Of a DNA stretch of 6,723 bases, positions 6,204-6,723 are shown piece after piece (position 1 is the stretch's first letter; the number at the start of each line of letters is the position of its first letter). Origin of the DNA: Opitutales bacterium (GTDB lineage: Bacteria; Verrucomicrobiota; Verrucomicrobiia; Opitutales; Opitutaceae). The stretch lies in NCBI GenBank assembly GCA_021772595.1, contig JAJFLS010000230.1, forward strand, positions 1-6,723. Reading direction: 5' to 3'. Position numbers and translations under genes: made by a program. Below the pieces are notes generated by a model. That model saw nothing but the letters and a program-made list of their open reading frames with translations, was not told the DNA's origin and did no database searches.

Positions 6204-6723
6204 ATGCTAGATCCTAGGTTTACGCAGCTTGCACAAAACTTGACCAGCTACTCGACTCGTCTAGCGCCCGGTGAAAAGGCTCTGATCGACGCGTTCGATG
6301 TGCCGGACGAAATAATTGTGGAGCTTTTGAGAGCGGTCCGGGAACGCGGGGCAATCCCGTATGTGAACCTCAATCACGCCCGCATTTCGCGCGAGTTGGC
6401 GCTTGAGGCTACCGAGGATCAGATGCGGACGCATGGAGCGATCGAATTGCAGCGAATGAAGGCGATGGACGCGTACATCGCGCTGCGCGGGTCGATGAAT
6501 ATTTTCGAGGCGTCAGACGTTTCTTCGGAGCAGATCCAAATGGTGTCCGAAGTGATGAAGCCGGTCCTCGATTGGCGGGTGAACCATACGAAATGGGTGG
6601 TACTGCGCTGGCCGACGTCGTCGATGGCTCAGCAGGCGATGATGAGTACGGAGTCCTTCGAGGACTTTTTCTTCAAAGTCTGCAACCTCGATTACCGACG
6701 CATGGAAGAGGGGAGCCAGCGAC
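6204..6723 (+). CDS. M29-family metallo-aminopeptidase, N-terminal part (runs off the window)
   Basis: The first 173 codons are visible, opening MLDPRFTQLAQNLTSYSTRL. The family (AmpS, PepS and T. aquaticus aminopeptidase T) removes N-terminal residues from peptides in the cytosol, using two metal ions. The visible part matches the N-terminal domain: LAPGEKALIDAFDVPDEI (20-37), GAIPYVNLNHARISREL (49-65), LRGSMNIFEASDVS (94-107), and the typical KWVVLRWPTSSMAQQAMMS (130-148) leading to EDFFFKVCNLDY (153-164). The metal-binding Glu/His/Asp residues lie in the C-terminal half, beyond the window, so catalytic competence cannot be judged. Substrate preference cannot be read from this part. The gene follows lpxK after 142 bases that include the long inverted repeat, so it is probably transcribed separately or only by read-through. 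Confidence 0.88.
   Translation, partial: MLDPRFTQLAQNLTSYSTRLAPGEKALIDAFDVPDEIIVELLRAVRERGAIPYVNLNHARISRELALEATEDQMRTHGAIELQRMKAMDAYIALRGSMNIFEASDVSSEQIQMVSEVMKPVLDWRVNHTKWVVLRWPTSSMAQQAMMSTESFEDFFFKVCNLDYRRMEEGSQR

Noticed and set aside
1..6723. CRISPR array, tRNA, rRNA, insertion sequence, toxin-antitoxin or defence genes
   Set aside because: I saw no spaced direct repeats, tRNA-like cloverleaf, transposase motif or defence-type protein on either strand.

Overview
This window looks like ordinary chromosomal DNA from a Gram-negative, lipid A-producing bacterium. The lpxK gene requires that type of envelope. The protein styles fit the Verrucomicrobiota, possibly Opitutae or Puniceicoccales: an animal/plant-like UDP-glucose dehydrogenase, a long TopB with C-terminal repeats and a lysine-rich tail, an M29 aminopeptidase, and start sites mostly without Shine-Dalgarno sequences. 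That assignment rests on recalled family resemblance, not on a search.

Layout, left to right. Positions 1-92 may hold the last 29 codons of an unidentified + strand gene, followed by a weak hairpin plus T-run. UDP-glucose 6-dehydrogenase (ugd, 162-1529, +) follows. It converges, with a 20-base gap, on a small four-helix membrane protein of unknown function (1550-1879, -). A 197-base spacer (1880-2076) holds two stem-loops and no convincing gene. DNA topoisomerase III (topB, 2077-4584, -) fills the centre. A 262-base spacer separates topB from the divergent lipid A 4'-kinase gene (lpxK, 4847-6061, +). A long imperfect inverted repeat (6075-6155) lies between lpxK and the 5' part of an M29 aminopeptidase gene (6204 to the window edge, +).

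The genes do not form one pathway. ugd supplies UDP-glucuronate for surface polysaccharides and lpxK completes the phosphorylation of lipid A, so both serve the envelope. topB handles DNA decatenation and the M29 enzyme handles peptide turnover. Orientation changes several times, so most of these are probably separate transcription units.

I found no convincing undescribed multi-gene system. The items most worth a second look are the inverted repeat after lpxK, which looks like a dispersed REP/MITE-type element, the orphan membrane protein, and the unusual C-terminus of TopB.
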